From Apricaphanius iberus (Eukaryota; Chordata; Actinopteri; Cyprinodontiformes; Aphaniidae), in contig JAPXFQ010000189.1 of assembly GCA_028564705.1 (NCBI GenBank), positions 2,755,501-2,819,500 on the forward strand: a stretch of DNA of 64,000 nucleotides. Reading direction: 5' to 3'. Positions within the stretch are counted from its first letter, which is position 1. Each line of letters starts with the position of its first letter. Below, piece by piece: positions 31,901-46,900 of the stretch. The notes under the pieces were generated by a model. The model was not told where the DNA came from and did not search any database. It saw only the letters and a list, made by a program, of their open reading frames with translations. Both the position numbers and the translations under genes were made by a program.

Positions 31901-34900
31901 ACAACTGGACTTGGTAATTTGTCTTGGAAGACGTTTCACCTCTTATCCAAGAGGCTGGGACTGGTCCAACTAACTGGTGTGGAGACTCAGCTATTTAACC
32001 TCTTGGAGGGCTTTTACAAGACTGATTATGTCATTGGATCCTTTGTGCTGCATGTCTTAACGACGATTTCTGTCGTTGGTCGTATTAGGAACACAACTGT
32101 AGAGGTGCAATGATATAAAGGTATATTTTAGTTTTAAAAAGGATCATCTAGCTATATATATTTTATAGCGTAATTTACGCTGCTATATATATAACTGTAA
32201 ACACAGCTGGAGATAGGCACCAGCACCCCCGCGACCCATAAAAGGATTAAGCGGTTAAGAAAATGGATGGATGGATGGATGTAAACACCGATATTATTTT
32301 AGCAAAAGAAAGACTGTCGCTTTTCCTTTTTCAGATAAAATTAATTAAACCATACAATTTGGTTTCTGTAAATACTGTGAAAGTGTGGTGATACTAGAGG
32401 CATGTGTTTTATGTGCAAGATTAATATTTCTGAATTCTCTAACAGATTAATACAACCAAAGTGAAAACATAAATCATTTTTAAAAATATGCATTTAAAAT
32501 ATAAATATTTAACAATTATTAAGTCGGGAAAGGAACTATTTTATAGCGACTGTAAAAATATGACAATGTTGTAGTTGGACTCAAATTTCTTTATTACTTT
32601 TTGTGTGCTTTGCTGTTTTGCTGTGTGCAATTAAAATTAAATACGGATTTGAAATTCTGAATGTCAATACTTTGAAAAAAAAAGTAAAATGAAAAAAAAT
32701 TGTGAAATTTGAAAGTTCTATTTTGAAATACATATTTATAGATAAAATAATATATCAGAGGCTGCAATCTATTTTCATGTGTGGTAGGTATGTAAATGTT
32801 TAACAGATTTTTAATTTTAAATCAAATCAATTTTAAATCATACAAAAGTTTGTAAAGTCTGTTTCTTGAATATGTTTTGTCATAGAATATTACTTCACAT
32901 AAATGTAAAAATGCAAAAGGAAAAGAAAAGAAAAAGGTTGGTAGTTCTTTTATTTCCTCAGTTCAGCAGTGTTCCTGTGTGATTTAAAAGAGAGCAGTCA
33001 GATTTTGTTTTCCTGCTCTGATTTTTGCTAAGTGGAGTGAGTGAGCTTCACCAACCTGTTGTGCCACTCTGTGGGAGTTGGCCATAAATGGATCATTCTT
33101 TCAGTCAGTTCTCCCCATTTCCTTTGCCTTTTACTTTCTCTTACACTCCTGGCATTCATTTTCAACCTTTCCTTGCTGCCTTCTTAAAATCCTCTGGTCC
33201 TCTTCCAAGAGTCAGTCTCCCTGCAAAGAGTCAGAAATGCAGTGTCAGGTGCTTACAGTATGCGCCATATGAAAGTGTTTTGGTTGCTAAGCAACTAGAA
33301 AGCAATGGATTTCATAGCAAGAGTTAATGTCCGTGTGTTATGCAGTTGTCGAGGGTGAGATGTGGCAGATTGTGTTGAAGGAACAATCCGACCCACTCCC
33401 ACCCTGCTGGTCTGTGCATGTCATTAACAGGTCAAACATCAAGATTTTAGAGGATTTTTCATAGAAACAAGTTGATATTCTGTTTGATCCCTTACTAGAA
33501 TCAAGCTTGCTTTCCTTACGGTTCTGACACTGAAAAACTGGAACTGTTGGGGTTTTTTTTCCACTCTAATAGTAATCAATAAAACCTATTATTTTTGGAG
33601 TTCTGATAAATCCCTGCTATTATGTGATGAGACTGGCGACTGATGGTACATTGTTAAAAAATGGCACAGTACACAAGCGCTGAATGAAAAGAAGTTGTGG
33701 AAGCTTCTTAGTCACTTCATTAGCATTGAGAGAGCTCCCTCCACCCCCACCTTCCTTTGTAGTGGCTGAATTAAATAGCAACTTAACTTTACCGTCACTT
33801 TAATTAAACTGCTGTCCACACTGTTTCTTTACTTGCCAGGTCTGCTGGTGTGTCTAAAAACATACATTATATAGCCTGGGAGATTAGGTGCATTCTATCT
33901 ACTTCAAGTCATCGTCTTGTTTTAATTTTTTTTCCGTAATCTTACAGATTTCTTGTTTTTCTTTGTTGGCAGGCATATACTTAAACGTTACAGAACCTCA
34001 TATCATATCATACAGTTGGTTTTATCACATATATTTAACCATTTGTTATAACTGGGAGTGAATGATTTAAATCACTGGGGATAAATGTCCATCACTTCTT
34101 TAGAGAGATCCTGTAATTTAGCTATTTTGCTTTGAGCATGAATTTGCTCAAGCACAGAAATATTAATTTTGTTTTTGGAGTTATTTATTTGAGAATTTCA
34201 TGGTGTGCGTTCTTGTTTACCCTCCCCAGTTGGGATCAAAAAAACTGATTGCTGGACATTCTCTTTGTGGATTTTTCTGTTAATGTGCAGAATTTGTGGT
34301 TCCATTACTTGCATCAAGTTGTTCAAGCCCTGAAGCAGCAAAGCAGCACCCGACCATTACTACCACCATTATGTTTGTCGGTCAGATGTTCTTTTTCTTT
34401 TTCACAGTCCTGGGAACATTAAAACCCGTTGTATGTTTTCTCAATTTGGGGATAATGGCTCTCACTGTGTTTTTTTTTTTAGAATCCTAAAGCTGTAGAA
34501 GTTTCTTTGTAACTCTTTCCAGACTGTTGAATATCAATAACTGTGGCAAAAAAGCAAAAACGGGGGAAAGATATAAAACGATCAAATGGTTTTTCATCAA
34601 ACTGTCTAGAATAATTTAGGAGGATTTGAATTTACTGTTCCCCAGCAATTATTAGCTAAATTAATCAGAGAGTATGTCTGAGGACCGTTCAGTTAAGTAT
34701 TTGGCTTGTACAAAAACCTTTGTCATCAGTGTAGACAGACCATCTGCATAATGTAATATCATTAGCCCTCTGCTGTGATACCTGCCTAGTACTTATGGTT
34801 TACACACACGCAAACATTACAGCTCAGCTAGTGGCTCCAGGAAGCTAGAAAAGTAACACTATAAAGCCCTTATCAAAATATATTTATTGAAAGGTTATTA

Positions 34901-37900
34901 TGGGATTATTTTACATATTATGCTGGTAGTTGTGATTTAGCTCCATTTATCTAACACCCCATAAAATTCTAGTCCCTGTCAAAAAACATTATTTCAATGT
35001 GGAAACATAGAACAGTGGAAATCGATCCAAGTATGCAAATATATCATTGGCATGCAAGAATGTTAATGCATGAAACTTGAAATATAGTACTCTATTAAAT
35101 ATTACATTAGAGCTCATTTTTGCTTTTGCACCCATTGATTGTGAATCAGTGTATGATGCTTCACTTCGGGTCACTTGTTAAAAGAACTTTGAGCTATGTT
35201 CCAGTATTTAATCATGCATATTGTTTATGTTTATGTAAGTGCATTTATAAAAAAAAAATCTTCACAAAGCAGGTCATGCGCATCTAACACAGCTTCTGGC
35301 AGTAATACACAAGTTTCAGTAGCATCAGGTGGTGATTGGCAGATTCAGTTTGAGAGCTGATCTCCTGGTGCTTTAAAGTGCTGTCTGAAATATTGCAATG
35401 ATGACACATGGGAGGCATGATTTTTTTTTTTAAGTTCAAACAGCTGAGTGCCACTTTGCTGCTGTTTTTGTCATGTACTTAAGGTGAGTGCAAACAGAAA
35501 CACAAACAGAGAACGCCAGCATGTCAAGCAGAATGTTAATGCAGTTCACTGGAAGCTTTTTCCCTTCTCTCTTCTGCTGAATAGGAAAAGGATCAATCTA
35601 ATATTATGAGAGTCTGATTTCTTATAAGTTTGAAGGTAACACAGAACTATCATTACAATTTTTTTTTTTAATTAGGGTAATTTTTAAAATTGCCACTCCA
35701 CATGAACCGACAATCATTTCAGTTTATCATGTAAATGTGACACATTTGGGATGGCTGTAGTTCAGTGGTAGAGTTGTCGGACTGCAATTTTGATTCGATT
35801 CCTGCTCCCACCTGCTACGTGCTGTGGTGTCCCTGGGCAAAAAAATGGAAAAATGGAATTGTCAAGTGCTTTGAGGGTCTGGGAAAGCGCTAAATGAATT
35901 AGCTGTTTCAATCTGCAGTCCCAGGCAGTTTGGTATAAAACATGATTTAAAATAATAAGTCACCCAATTCATCAACTTACAAAATAATTAAAGAAAAATA
36001 ACTAGATTTCTTAAAGATTTATGGCTTTAATACAGCAGCCACCAACTATAACTATTGTTTTTTCTATGAGCCTAGAGGGAATTAGTTACCATGTGTAATA
36101 TGCAATGTTCCCTAATACTTCAATATGTAGATAGAATATTTTAAAGATTTAATAAGTTTGTTAAAAATTTAATAATCTTGCAGTTTGTTTTTCATATTGC
36201 GTTTCTATTGATTGTTGGATAGTCCTTCCTCTTTTTGTCCAACTCAGAAAGCAACCTATATGTGATAGAACCTTGGTATTCATTTATTTCTGTGATGCTT
36301 CAGTAGTTAAATTGTTCCTCATCTGTGTAAGAATTTTTAATGAGTATAAAATCCATTATTATATCCACATACTTACAATCTGATCCTTATGACAGTTTTC
36401 CCCCGGCACTATAACATCTGGATCTGTAATTACAGACTTTGAAAAGAACACTGAGATGCAGTCATGTTTCCTAACTATTTGAACATCTTAACCATTAAAG
36501 CTGACTGTTCTTCTGCAGCCTGCTTATTGGCTGATGCCTCTAAATATACACTACTGTTATTTGGCATTGCTCATCTAAAAGTAACATGACTTTGATTAAC
36601 TCAGAAAAGTTAGTGTACAACCTAAAAAGCAGTGGAGAGAGTGTAAAACCCTGAGGGAAACCAAAAAACCACCAAGTATTTTCAGAAAAGTTGTCATTAA
36701 TATGAACAGATGGGTTTCTTTTATTTGGATATGTTTTTTATCCTTTTAATTTAATCTTTTTTATTGTATAAAATAAATTATTATTAGTATTATAATAAGA
36801 CAATAACAGCAGAATGGTTGAAAGTACAGAAGGGTTTCTAAAAGCCAAGAAATTTAGCTCCCACTACTCTATTATCTACTTTAACCTTAATTTCTTTTTA
36901 TAGAAAAAAAAGTATACAGTTTCACAAAAATGTTATTTTTGAAACGAAATATTTCATGTAGTGTCAACAAAAAAAAAGAGCAATAATATGGTATTTTTGT
37001 TCATTTTTTTTAACCTTAATACCACTGGAAGAATTTAAATGAATTTATACTTTTTAGAAACAACAGTTTCCGATTTAAATACTAGAAAATGTCCCTCTTC
37101 AACTGCAAATTGATAAATATAGAGTGGATTGAACAAGTGTCCTCAATGCATTTGGGCATGAGACATGTTCAAAACGATCTGCTGCCATTCAAACCGAGCA
37201 TCAGCATGGGGAAGGAAGGTGATTTAAGTGACTTTAAACATGGCATGGTTGTTGGTGCCATATGGGCTGGTATGAGTGTTTTCGAAAATTCCTGATCTAA
37301 TGGGATTTTCACCCACAACCATCTCTACAGAGAATTGTCTGAAGAAGGGAAAATATCCAGTGAGCAGCACTTCTGTGGGCCGAAATGCCTTGTTGAGGTC
37401 AGAGGACAATGGTCAGAAAGGTTTGAGTTAATAGGAAGGCAATAGTAACTCAAATAACCACTCGTTACAACCAAGGTATGCAGAAGAGCATATCTGAATG
37501 CACAACACGTTGTACCTTGAGGCAGATGCGCTACAGCAGCAGAAAACCTCCCGGGGTGCCACTCCTGTCAGCTGAGAACAGGAAACTGAGGCTACAACTC
37601 ACACAGGCTCACCAAAATTGGACAATAGAAGATTGGAAAAATGGTGCCTGATCTGATGAGTCTCAATTTCTGCTGCGACATTCGGATGGTAGGGTCAGAA
37701 TTTGGCATCAACAACATGAAAGCATGGATCCATCCTGCCTTGTATCAACTCAACTCAAATGGCCTCCACAGTCACCAGATCTTAATCTACTAGAGCACCT
37801 TTGGGATGTGGTGGAACGAGAGATTCGTTTGATGGATGTGCAGCTGATAAATCTCAACCCGGTACTACCATGGTGTGCATCATTAAGTGGCCAGTGAGTG

Positions 37901-40900
37901 TAAACATTTTCCTCTAAGATAAAAATAAAAATCATTCATGTTTTTGAAATTGTTACTATTCCAAAATGCAAAACCGGAGAAAACACAACATAAGACACAC
38001 ATAAAACATTACAGTAAAAACGCTTATTTTTGCAATTCATTCATATTTAAGGCTACTTAGATTGTCATTACTCATTGTAATAAATGGAAATGAGTTATCC
38101 TCATGTTTGTTTAATTGGGCATGTAAGTATTAGCTACTTATTGTGTAATATCAGCAGCATGCAGCAGCTTGCCTGTCATTGCTCCATCTGTGATCTAAAA
38201 GGTCCGCGATGACAACAAATGCTTCTTTCTGACTCTGTTAGCTGTTTTCTTAAAAAATATGCACTTTATGATATTTTTTATGTTTGAGAAACTGTTGCAT
38301 ACACTACATATACATGTGGGGACTTGTATGTCATTTCATTTTCTTTGACATTTACTGACTTCATATATACAGTTCATACATTTTTTTTAAGTTTGTGAAG
38401 AGTGAGAAACAGCATGTGAAATTTTTTTTATTATGCATCCAAAGTGAGTTTTCCTCACTGTTTGATACAGATTAAAAAAATTTAAAAGTATAAAAAATTT
38501 AAAGTAATGTAAAGTTGACAAGTGGAAGGAAAGCATGATTTTTCACATTTTGTACAACAAAAATCCTAAAATTGAGATGCATGAGCTTTGCACAGTCAGA
38601 GACACAAACGTTAACCTTTTCTCCTTATTAAAATAACTCAATCTCATTCAGATTGGATGAATAGCATCACCAAAGACTAGTTTTAAATTATTTTCTGAAA
38701 TTCCCACTTAGATTTTTTTTAGACTTTGACTAGGTCCTTCTAACACGCAAATATTCTTTGATATAAGCTACTGTTTTCTAACTGTCCTTGTGTGTTTAGG
38801 TTTGTTGTTCTAATGAATGCAATCTTAAATGTTTTGTAGACGTTGACAGGTTTCATTGAAAGACCACCACAGTGTGTACTGTATTTACTGTAGTTTTGTC
38901 TTTCTTCCCATCAACCAGCCATCCACTTTTCTTAAAGATGGTAGCATTGTGACAGCTTCTTTTCCCTGTTTCACTGTGGGGATGGTATATAATGAAAGAT
39001 GGGCATTGTTGGTTGTCCTCCACAGCAAACCATTTTCCAAATGGATCAAAAAGTTTTGTTTTCCTCCTATCTGGTTAAAATAGATTTTTCCACATCTTCT
39101 TGGTTTTCTCCTAGATTGCTTGAGATGGACCTCCTGTGACTTTGTTTCAACAATGTGTCTCTTCTTGCCATTCCTCTATAAAGGTCCAATATGTGGTGCA
39201 TATAACTAACAGTTTTCCTGTCAACAGACTCTTCCACCTGAGTTGTAGATTTCTGCAGCTCCTCCGTTGTTAACTTGGCCCTTGTGGGTTTGAAGCGTTC
39301 TTTCTGATAAATTCAACACTGATTTAAACGTCTCCACAACTTTCTCCCTGACCTGTCTGCTGTGTTCTTTGGTTCTCATGATGCTGTTTCTTCATTATTT
39401 ACTAATGTGCATCATTTTAAAGTAAAATTTTTACAAAAAAAGGCAGACAAACTGATTCGGTTAATTCATTCATGCAGTAAAACATTCGTTGGGAGGTCTC
39501 ATGCTAGGTGAGATTAGTTGGAAGACATTTCAGGATCTTTCTTTCTACAGTATGTCTCGGTTTATTAATAATCTGATTTATATTAATATATTTTTAAATA
39601 ATTTATTCATTTGAGAAGCTATCTGAAGCTACATGTTATATTCAAGTTTAATATACTGGCCTTTTGACAAATGATCATGGCGAATTCTAGGAATAGGCTT
39701 GCGGTGTTAATCAATGACCTCCGGTGTCAGGAGGACTTGATTTAGGTGAGTTTGTGAGACCTAAATTTGGAGGCGCAGAGTACTGATCAAAGTGACTCAG
39801 AGGAGACTGAATGCCTGTAATGATTTTCTCAGCTCCTGCTACCATTAAAAACACATCACTTTTAAGAAGCACTCCACCAGAAGAGGATTTAAATGTCTTT
39901 TGCGGAGTGAAATTAAAAATGCAAACCAGCCATGTGTGCATTCTGTAATTTAAATGTCAAAAACACTTCACTTCAGCACTGTCCCAAAGGCATTCCTCTG
40001 TGTGTGACCTTAAGAGAAAATCTGCCACCACACCCTGTAAAATAATAATTGGACCGTGTCATGAGTCGCAGATCATTAATCTTTGAACTCTGCTTTTGGT
40101 GGCATTAACTGTAGAACGTCGTGGCCAATGTGTTTTTCAGCGTACATTTTTAAAGTTGGCCATTAAAGTGCTGAGGGATAACAGCGTGATGCCAATTAGG
40201 CCTACTTAACGTCTATCACTTCCCTCAGCTCTGCCTGTGTTACTTTATTCATTAGACAGCGAAAGTGCGGCCACAAACTCATACATCAAGCCAAGTTGTT
40301 TATGATGTTAGTTAGAAATACAAAAATATATTAAAAATGATGTAAAGAAATTAAATAACTTTTATGTATGTATTAAGGGGAAAAGAAAACATCTCTGCTA
40401 CAACTCTCAGCTTAACTTAACCTGGCTTAAAGAAAAATAACTGTACAGGTTGTTTAAGCCAAACTTGACATCAAGATCAAGTACATGTGTAATTTTTTTT
40501 AATTGCAAGAAATAGAAGCAATAGAGCCCCGGACGTCACGTCACTCTCAGAGCGTAGCCAACATTTTGGCCGGAATAATATAACCAAAATGGACGGCGCC
40601 AGCTGGTATTTTATTCCGTCGGAGTTTACTCACCACTTCAAAATGGAGGATATGATTGTATATACCGGGAAATTAAAAAAAAGATTAAACATCTCAGATG
40701 CTTACCATACCCCTGGGATACTTTTTAAAACTTCAGAAGCTGTCGGAGCAGACCTTTTAGCTGACCTGAGAGACCCTGACATACAATTTCCTGATCACTT
40801 TCCCTTCGTACTATACCGGAGCATCACATAAAATATATAAAAGCATGAAGGGATATAAATGGACAAAATTGGGATTTGTGATCAAGATCTGCAATCTTCT

Positions 40901-43900
40901 TACTAAGGATTGTGCACTGGGAGGATAAGTGGAGTAACGAGCAGCTAGGTTATGTCTGTGTGCTTTTTATGTGTCAAGATCTGAGCATTAATCAATCATT
41001 ACTTCAAAATTAATAAGTAAATGACACCCTAGTCTGTTCCTCATTGTGATCTCAAGAAATGTAAACAGCAGCATGTAGACCTCCCAAAGATTATTATGAT
41101 TCTGCAAAGGGTTATGTGAAGTTTAGCTACTTGTTGCTATGTGAGCAACAACACAGAAAAATCAATGCCGAAATACTTGTAGGAAGTCCGCTAAGAATCT
41201 TTAAAAAAAATCTGAATACCCGTTTGATTTAATGTTTCACTGCCAAGGATAACTTATCAGCGTTCATAAGGCATTATCATTAAAAATACTAATGTAAAAG
41301 TTAACATTATTTGTTTGGGGAAATTACCTGAAATTAAATGGTCACTACACAAGTGAAATCCATTGAGACACGGGTTCCGACGCTCGGTTTTCTTCAGCGC
41401 GCTCCGAGCAGAAATCCATCTTTGCCTCTGAGCTGGATCTTAATAAATTCAATAAAAGACTATCTTTAACCTGACCTCGGTGGTTTGTGCACCCAGGGGC
41501 ACAACACGAGTCAACCATTTTAATGAAGCTGGAAAACTCCTGAATACCCAGTTAGCTACTGTAGCTTTTCCTGCCAGTGCGATGTCATCTCCCGGGGCTC
41601 TATAGTGTATAAAAACAAGTAAATAAAGGTTTTTGTTTTAAGTGAAATGACCTGCCAATATACAACTCTACTCAATCAATAGGGAATATAATATCAAGAG
41701 CTGGGTGCATACAAAGATGGAGGGAATTTGCCTGGTAGAATCAAATATGATACTTTATTACACCCAAAATTACAAGGAAACGTATAGGGAAGGAAAAACC
41801 ATGCTGGATGGTGTATGACAACATAAACTTATTTCATACACTCTTATTTTGGAAATACAAGAAACTTAGGCACTTCTGGAATGAAATTCATTAAATTCTT
41901 TGTAAAGTCTTGGGCTATATGTTTCCACTAACTTGTAAAATTCTATATTTGGGCTATTTACAAGAAACATTATTTAAAGGAGGCCAATATGTAATAAAAA
42001 TCATCCTTTATGCAGCAAAACAAGGTTTTATCAGAATAAGGTATAAAGCTTAAATACCAATAAAGAAGAATGGAGAAAAGCTGCATTTCTGTAATCCTTA
42101 TGAGTGAAATTTGTTTAAACATACTCATATATTGATACACACAATAATATTTGTTCAAATTCCCTTAGCAAGTTACAGAGAAACTATCTGCTTTCTAGAG
42201 CCATAAATATGGCACAGCTTTTAGTGTAGACCACACATTAAGAGTTGAGTTTGGGGCTTTGGAGAAGTTCCTCTGGTTAGTGTGGTTGACATTATTGGCC
42301 TGTAGGGAAGTCAACCTGTGTCCAAGTTACAACCATAAAGCTTTTAAGTTAAGTTAAGAATGTCTTAATTATACCAACCACTTTGAGCAATCTACCAGTG
42401 CCAGTGGCAGTAAATCAGATCACCAACATGTTGCTACCCCCACCATACTTGACAGCTGGTACAGTGTTTTTATGTCCAAAAGCCTGACAGGCGAAGAGGC
42501 AGGCCCAACCCGTCTCATTTCCTCTGAGTGGATTGGAATATGTGTTAATTCTGCTCCTTAAATGTTTTTATAGGGTTTTAGTTAACAAAGTGCGAACTAA
42601 TATTTTAGAAGTATGTTTCTCCTGCTTCAAAAGATTTGAAGCTGGGGTGGCTGTTTTACTTAATGCTTGTTCAGGCAGAAAGAAATCTTGATCCTACCAG
42701 TGCCGTGTCTTTAAAAGGAGTTTAAACCCCTCAATATTATAGTTTTATATATATTTTTTGACTTTGAAACTATTACTTTTAAATCTTGAAGGTGGAAATC
42801 AGCGCACACCTGTTTAATAGAATCTCTGAGATTATCCCTACTACAACATCGCTGTAGCTACTATTTTTGTGGTTTTCTGTTGATGTGATTTGAGATTATA
42901 TCTGATATACAGTACAAACCAAATGTTTGGACACACCTTCTAATTCAATGCGTTTTCTTTACTTTCATGACTACATCGTAGATTCAGTTAAGGGCATCAA
43001 ATCTAAATGAACAAATGATGTGTGGAATTACTGTATGTACTTAAACAAAAAAGGGCGAAATAACTGAATACATGTTATATTTATGATTCCTCAAAGTAGC
43101 CACCCGTTGCTCTGATTACTGCTTTGCATTCTCTTGATCTTCAAGAGGTAGTCACCCAAAATGGTTTTCCAACAGTCTTGAAGGAGTTCCCAGAGATGCT
43201 TAGTACTTGTTGGCCCTTTTACCTTCATTCTGCGGTTCAGCTCACCCCAAATCACCTCCATTGGGTTCAGGTCCGGTGGACTTTGGTGGGCAGGTTATTT
43301 CACACTTTTTGTAAAAGTACCACATAATTCCATATGTGCTCATTCATAGTTATGATCCCTTCAGTGAGAATCTAGAATGTAAATGGTCCTGAAAATAAAG
43401 AAAACACACTGAATGAGAAGGTGTGTCCAAACTTTTGTACTGTGTAGGAATAATTAGTCCTTTTGTGGTAAAATGGCAATTGATGGTTTCATTCATCATT
43501 TGTGTCTTGTCATCTATGGTAAACCTATGACTGTTATTTTATTTCTATGATCAGACAGTAAATGCAGCCGACAGTGGCTTTTCTTAGTCTTTTACTCTCT
43601 TACTGCATCTGAGGGGTCTTCAGATAACCAGACAGATACATTGTTACCACAGCCAGTTTATTACCAAGAAGCTGGAGGCCTTTGTATCAAGTTTCAAGTC
43701 ATAAATACAAAAAGCTACTGACGGATGAGTCAAATGGCATGCTTGTCTCTCACATTTCCCTGATCTGCTCGTGGGGATTCAAATCTAAGTTCAGATTTTA
43801 TTTCCCCAGTTGCTATGATTTAAGGCTGGTCCGATAAGATTATGTTTTCAAAATAAATTATGTAACCTCAGTTGTACCTGTCACAGTATAAAATAGCAAT

Positions 43901-46900
43901 CTCCATGTGTTTTATTTTGCAACCTACTCACTATAAAATGCATGTCTCCTCTTTCCGTATCTTAAAAGAAAGTCTATTTTCTGGTTTCTTGTTATCCCTC
44001 AACTGCATTAGCTGAAAATTTCACTCCCTGGATTTTGTTGTCTGTATTTACTCCTAAGTGAACTGGACGTGTTATTATCGTGTTATTAGGTTAGCTACTA
44101 AGCTCTGGACAGACTGGAGAAAGTGAAATGAGACCTGATACGGTTCTGCTTGTTTGTGGCTAATGGTTCTGAACATGATTGTATTTCTCTCTGCATCCAT
44201 ATATTGAGTAATGCTTCTACTAAACCTGGGAGGTTTGGGTAGGTGGAAGAAATATTTACTTCGTTAAATCATTTTTTTTAAAATTCTATTGTACATACTA
44301 AGATTTTTTTAAATTCTGAAAATATATTTTTCTTCAATATTGCAAGATCTTAGTATGGTAGAAACACCATTTTGTCAGACAAAAAAAAATATTTTGCACT
44401 GTTAGTGATGAATGGCATTGTAAGGGAAAAACATCCAGGTTTGGCCTCGGTTTGAGTAAAAATATACTTTCAGCTTATGATCATAGCTTGTAGCATAAGG
44501 GGTTCTTAAAGAAGGCTTTAATCAGTGCAGAATAAATCTGTGCTAATTTTAACTTGTGGGTTGCTGTGTTAGGGCTGGACCTCTTTTAAGTTGAATACAT
44601 ATTCAGTCACTATTTTTCTTTGACCAATCCCTGGCACATGTAGTAATTAGGGGTGTAATGATACATAAAAATGAACACAAGACGAGACGAGACATGATAT
44701 TGGGTCCAAGAGCATGAGATGGGACAAGTTTTTAATATTTAAAGATAAATTAAAAGATAGAATTTATGCTATAAAAAGGTGTTTATTCGGCATTTTCATT
44801 GATTTTGCAACAAACCAGTGCTTCCCCTCCATAGTTGCAATCGCAACTATTAATTCAAATTTAGCCAATCCATGCAAATTGTGCACTTCTTACAGTTTCA
44901 GCCAAGTATTGCAACTTCAACATATAATTGACATTAATATTGATTCTCCCTTTCATTATCCCATATCTGACGGAGTCGCAAATCGTGTACACTCCCTGTT
45001 TTTCATGTGAGAGGGATCAAGAATAAAATCGTTTTACATTTGGTGCTATGGGCTATAGTTTACTCTTTCCAATCATGAAAATCCCTCACTTTTTGGCACA
45101 ATTGGCAGTTTTGATCCAAAATAGCTCACCTATGTGATGAGTGTATGTCCGATGACAAAATAATCAGCTGTAACTAGTGACCCACGACTTGCATGGACAC
45201 AGCTGCGAGCGGCAAGTTTTTAGGAGAGCAGTCTTTATGTGACTGACAGGAGTTGGAATTTGAAATACTTTTTACATCCGCTGTGTTATGTAGGATTAAA
45301 AATAGTTTGTGACTGACCTCAAATCTAGTTTCCTTTTATTTCGCCTTTTATCATTCCCACCGAAAACCCAAAATGATGGCAAAATGATTTAAGAGTATTT
45401 GGAGACTCTTCTATCACAACTTAATCAGGCAAAGTCATGATGACCGCAACTTGCTAGTGGTCACCGGATGGCAGTCATCTGAACAAGAAATATTGTGATA
45501 TTTTAATATTCCGAGATGTTGTACAATAAGATCTTGTTACATCACCACTTGTAACTGAATGAGCCAGACCTGACCAGGGACTTAGATACGTTTTTTTCCC
45601 TACTTGCTGAAAAATGCCAATGTATTTCAATCAGAATCTTTTTCTGTTTTTTACTTTAGCATTAAGCAGCAGTGTGGGGATGGCCTTTCTATTAAATTTC
45701 TTTCTAGATGAAAACAACAATAAATACATTTTATCGAGGACTGTCTCCAATTTAACTCCAGTCTTATACAGAATAATCCCTTAAGTGTTTCAAAACAGAA
45801 GTCATTATTTATGTTTTCAGTAAATCCCATGAAGGAACTCAATCATCAATGCTGTCATCCACATCTCAGCACTGTTTGACAGCGCCTGGCTGCATTTAGA
45901 GTCAACACATACACAAGATGTAAATCTTTAAGAACAGCTCACAAATATGCATTTCAATTTTGTAGAGAGGGTTCAGTGATTTTTCCAAAGCAGCTGGGGA
46001 CTGATATCAGTGAACACACCATTACACCACCACCAGCCTGAACTGTTGATACAAGACGGGATGGATCCATGGTTTTATTTTGCTGACGCCAAATTCTGAC
46101 CTTACTATTCAAATGTCGCAGCAAAAATGATGACTCATCAGATCAGGCAACATTTTTCAAGTCTTCTATTGTCCAATTTGGTGAGCCTGTGTGAGTTGAA
46201 GCCTCAGTTTCCCGTTCTCAGCTGACAGGAGTGGCACCCAGTGTGGTCTTCTGCTGCTGTAGTTCATCTGCCTCAAGGTTTGACGTGTTGTATATTCAGA
46301 TATGCTCTTCTGCATATGATGGTTTTAACGAGTAGTTATTTGAGTTAATGTTGCCTTTCTATCAGTTCCAACCAGTGTGGCTATCGTACTTGGACCTGCG
46401 GCATCAATAAGGAATTTCCCTCACAGAATTGCTGCGGTCACTGGATATTTTCCCTTTTTCGGACCATTCTCTCTAAACCCTAGAGATGGTTGTGTGTGAA
46501 AATCCCAGTAGATCAGTAGTTTCTGAAATACTCAGACCAGCTCTTCTGGTACAAACAACCATAACACATTCAAAGTCAAATAAATCACCCTTCATCCCCA
46601 TTCTGATGCTTGGTTTGAACTGTGGCAGATCGTCTTGACTATGTCTACATTCCTAAAGGCACTACAATGCCGCCATGTGATTGGCTGATTAGAAAATTGT
46701 GTTAAGGAGAAGTTGGACAGGTGTGCCTAATAAACTTGTCAGTGAGTGTGTGTTTATGTTTGAGATATTTTTTTTATTTTTATAGACAATAAAAAGTCAT
46801 ATTTATAGATTTTAAGTAACTTTATTATAGAGATTTCAGGTAATTTTCTGTCTCAAGCAAATGGGTTTCTTGTAACTGTTCAGGGCATATTTATGTGTTG

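Larger units (their letters stand above)
40524..41600. mobile_element. DNA transposon remnant with inverted ends and THAP-like exon
   Basis: A 1077 bp element has inverted ends gagccccggacgtcacgtca and (complement) gagccccgggagatgacatc, flanked by TA. It keeps an 80-codon frame on the + strand at 40589-40831 beside the left end. A short exon on the minus strand starts at 41518 beside the right end. Two genes pointing inward, one THAP-like, resemble the ISL2EU/IS4EU type of element. The middle is AT-rich and non-coding, so the catalytic domains have been lost. Confidence 0.65.

Noticed and set aside
35752..35790. Possible tRNA gene
   Set aside because: A and B boxes are present but no cloverleaf with anticodon stem can be drawn, and the SINE tail follows.
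44714..45010. 98-codon frame
   Set aside because: It lies within the non-autonomous hAT-like element and has no transposase motif.
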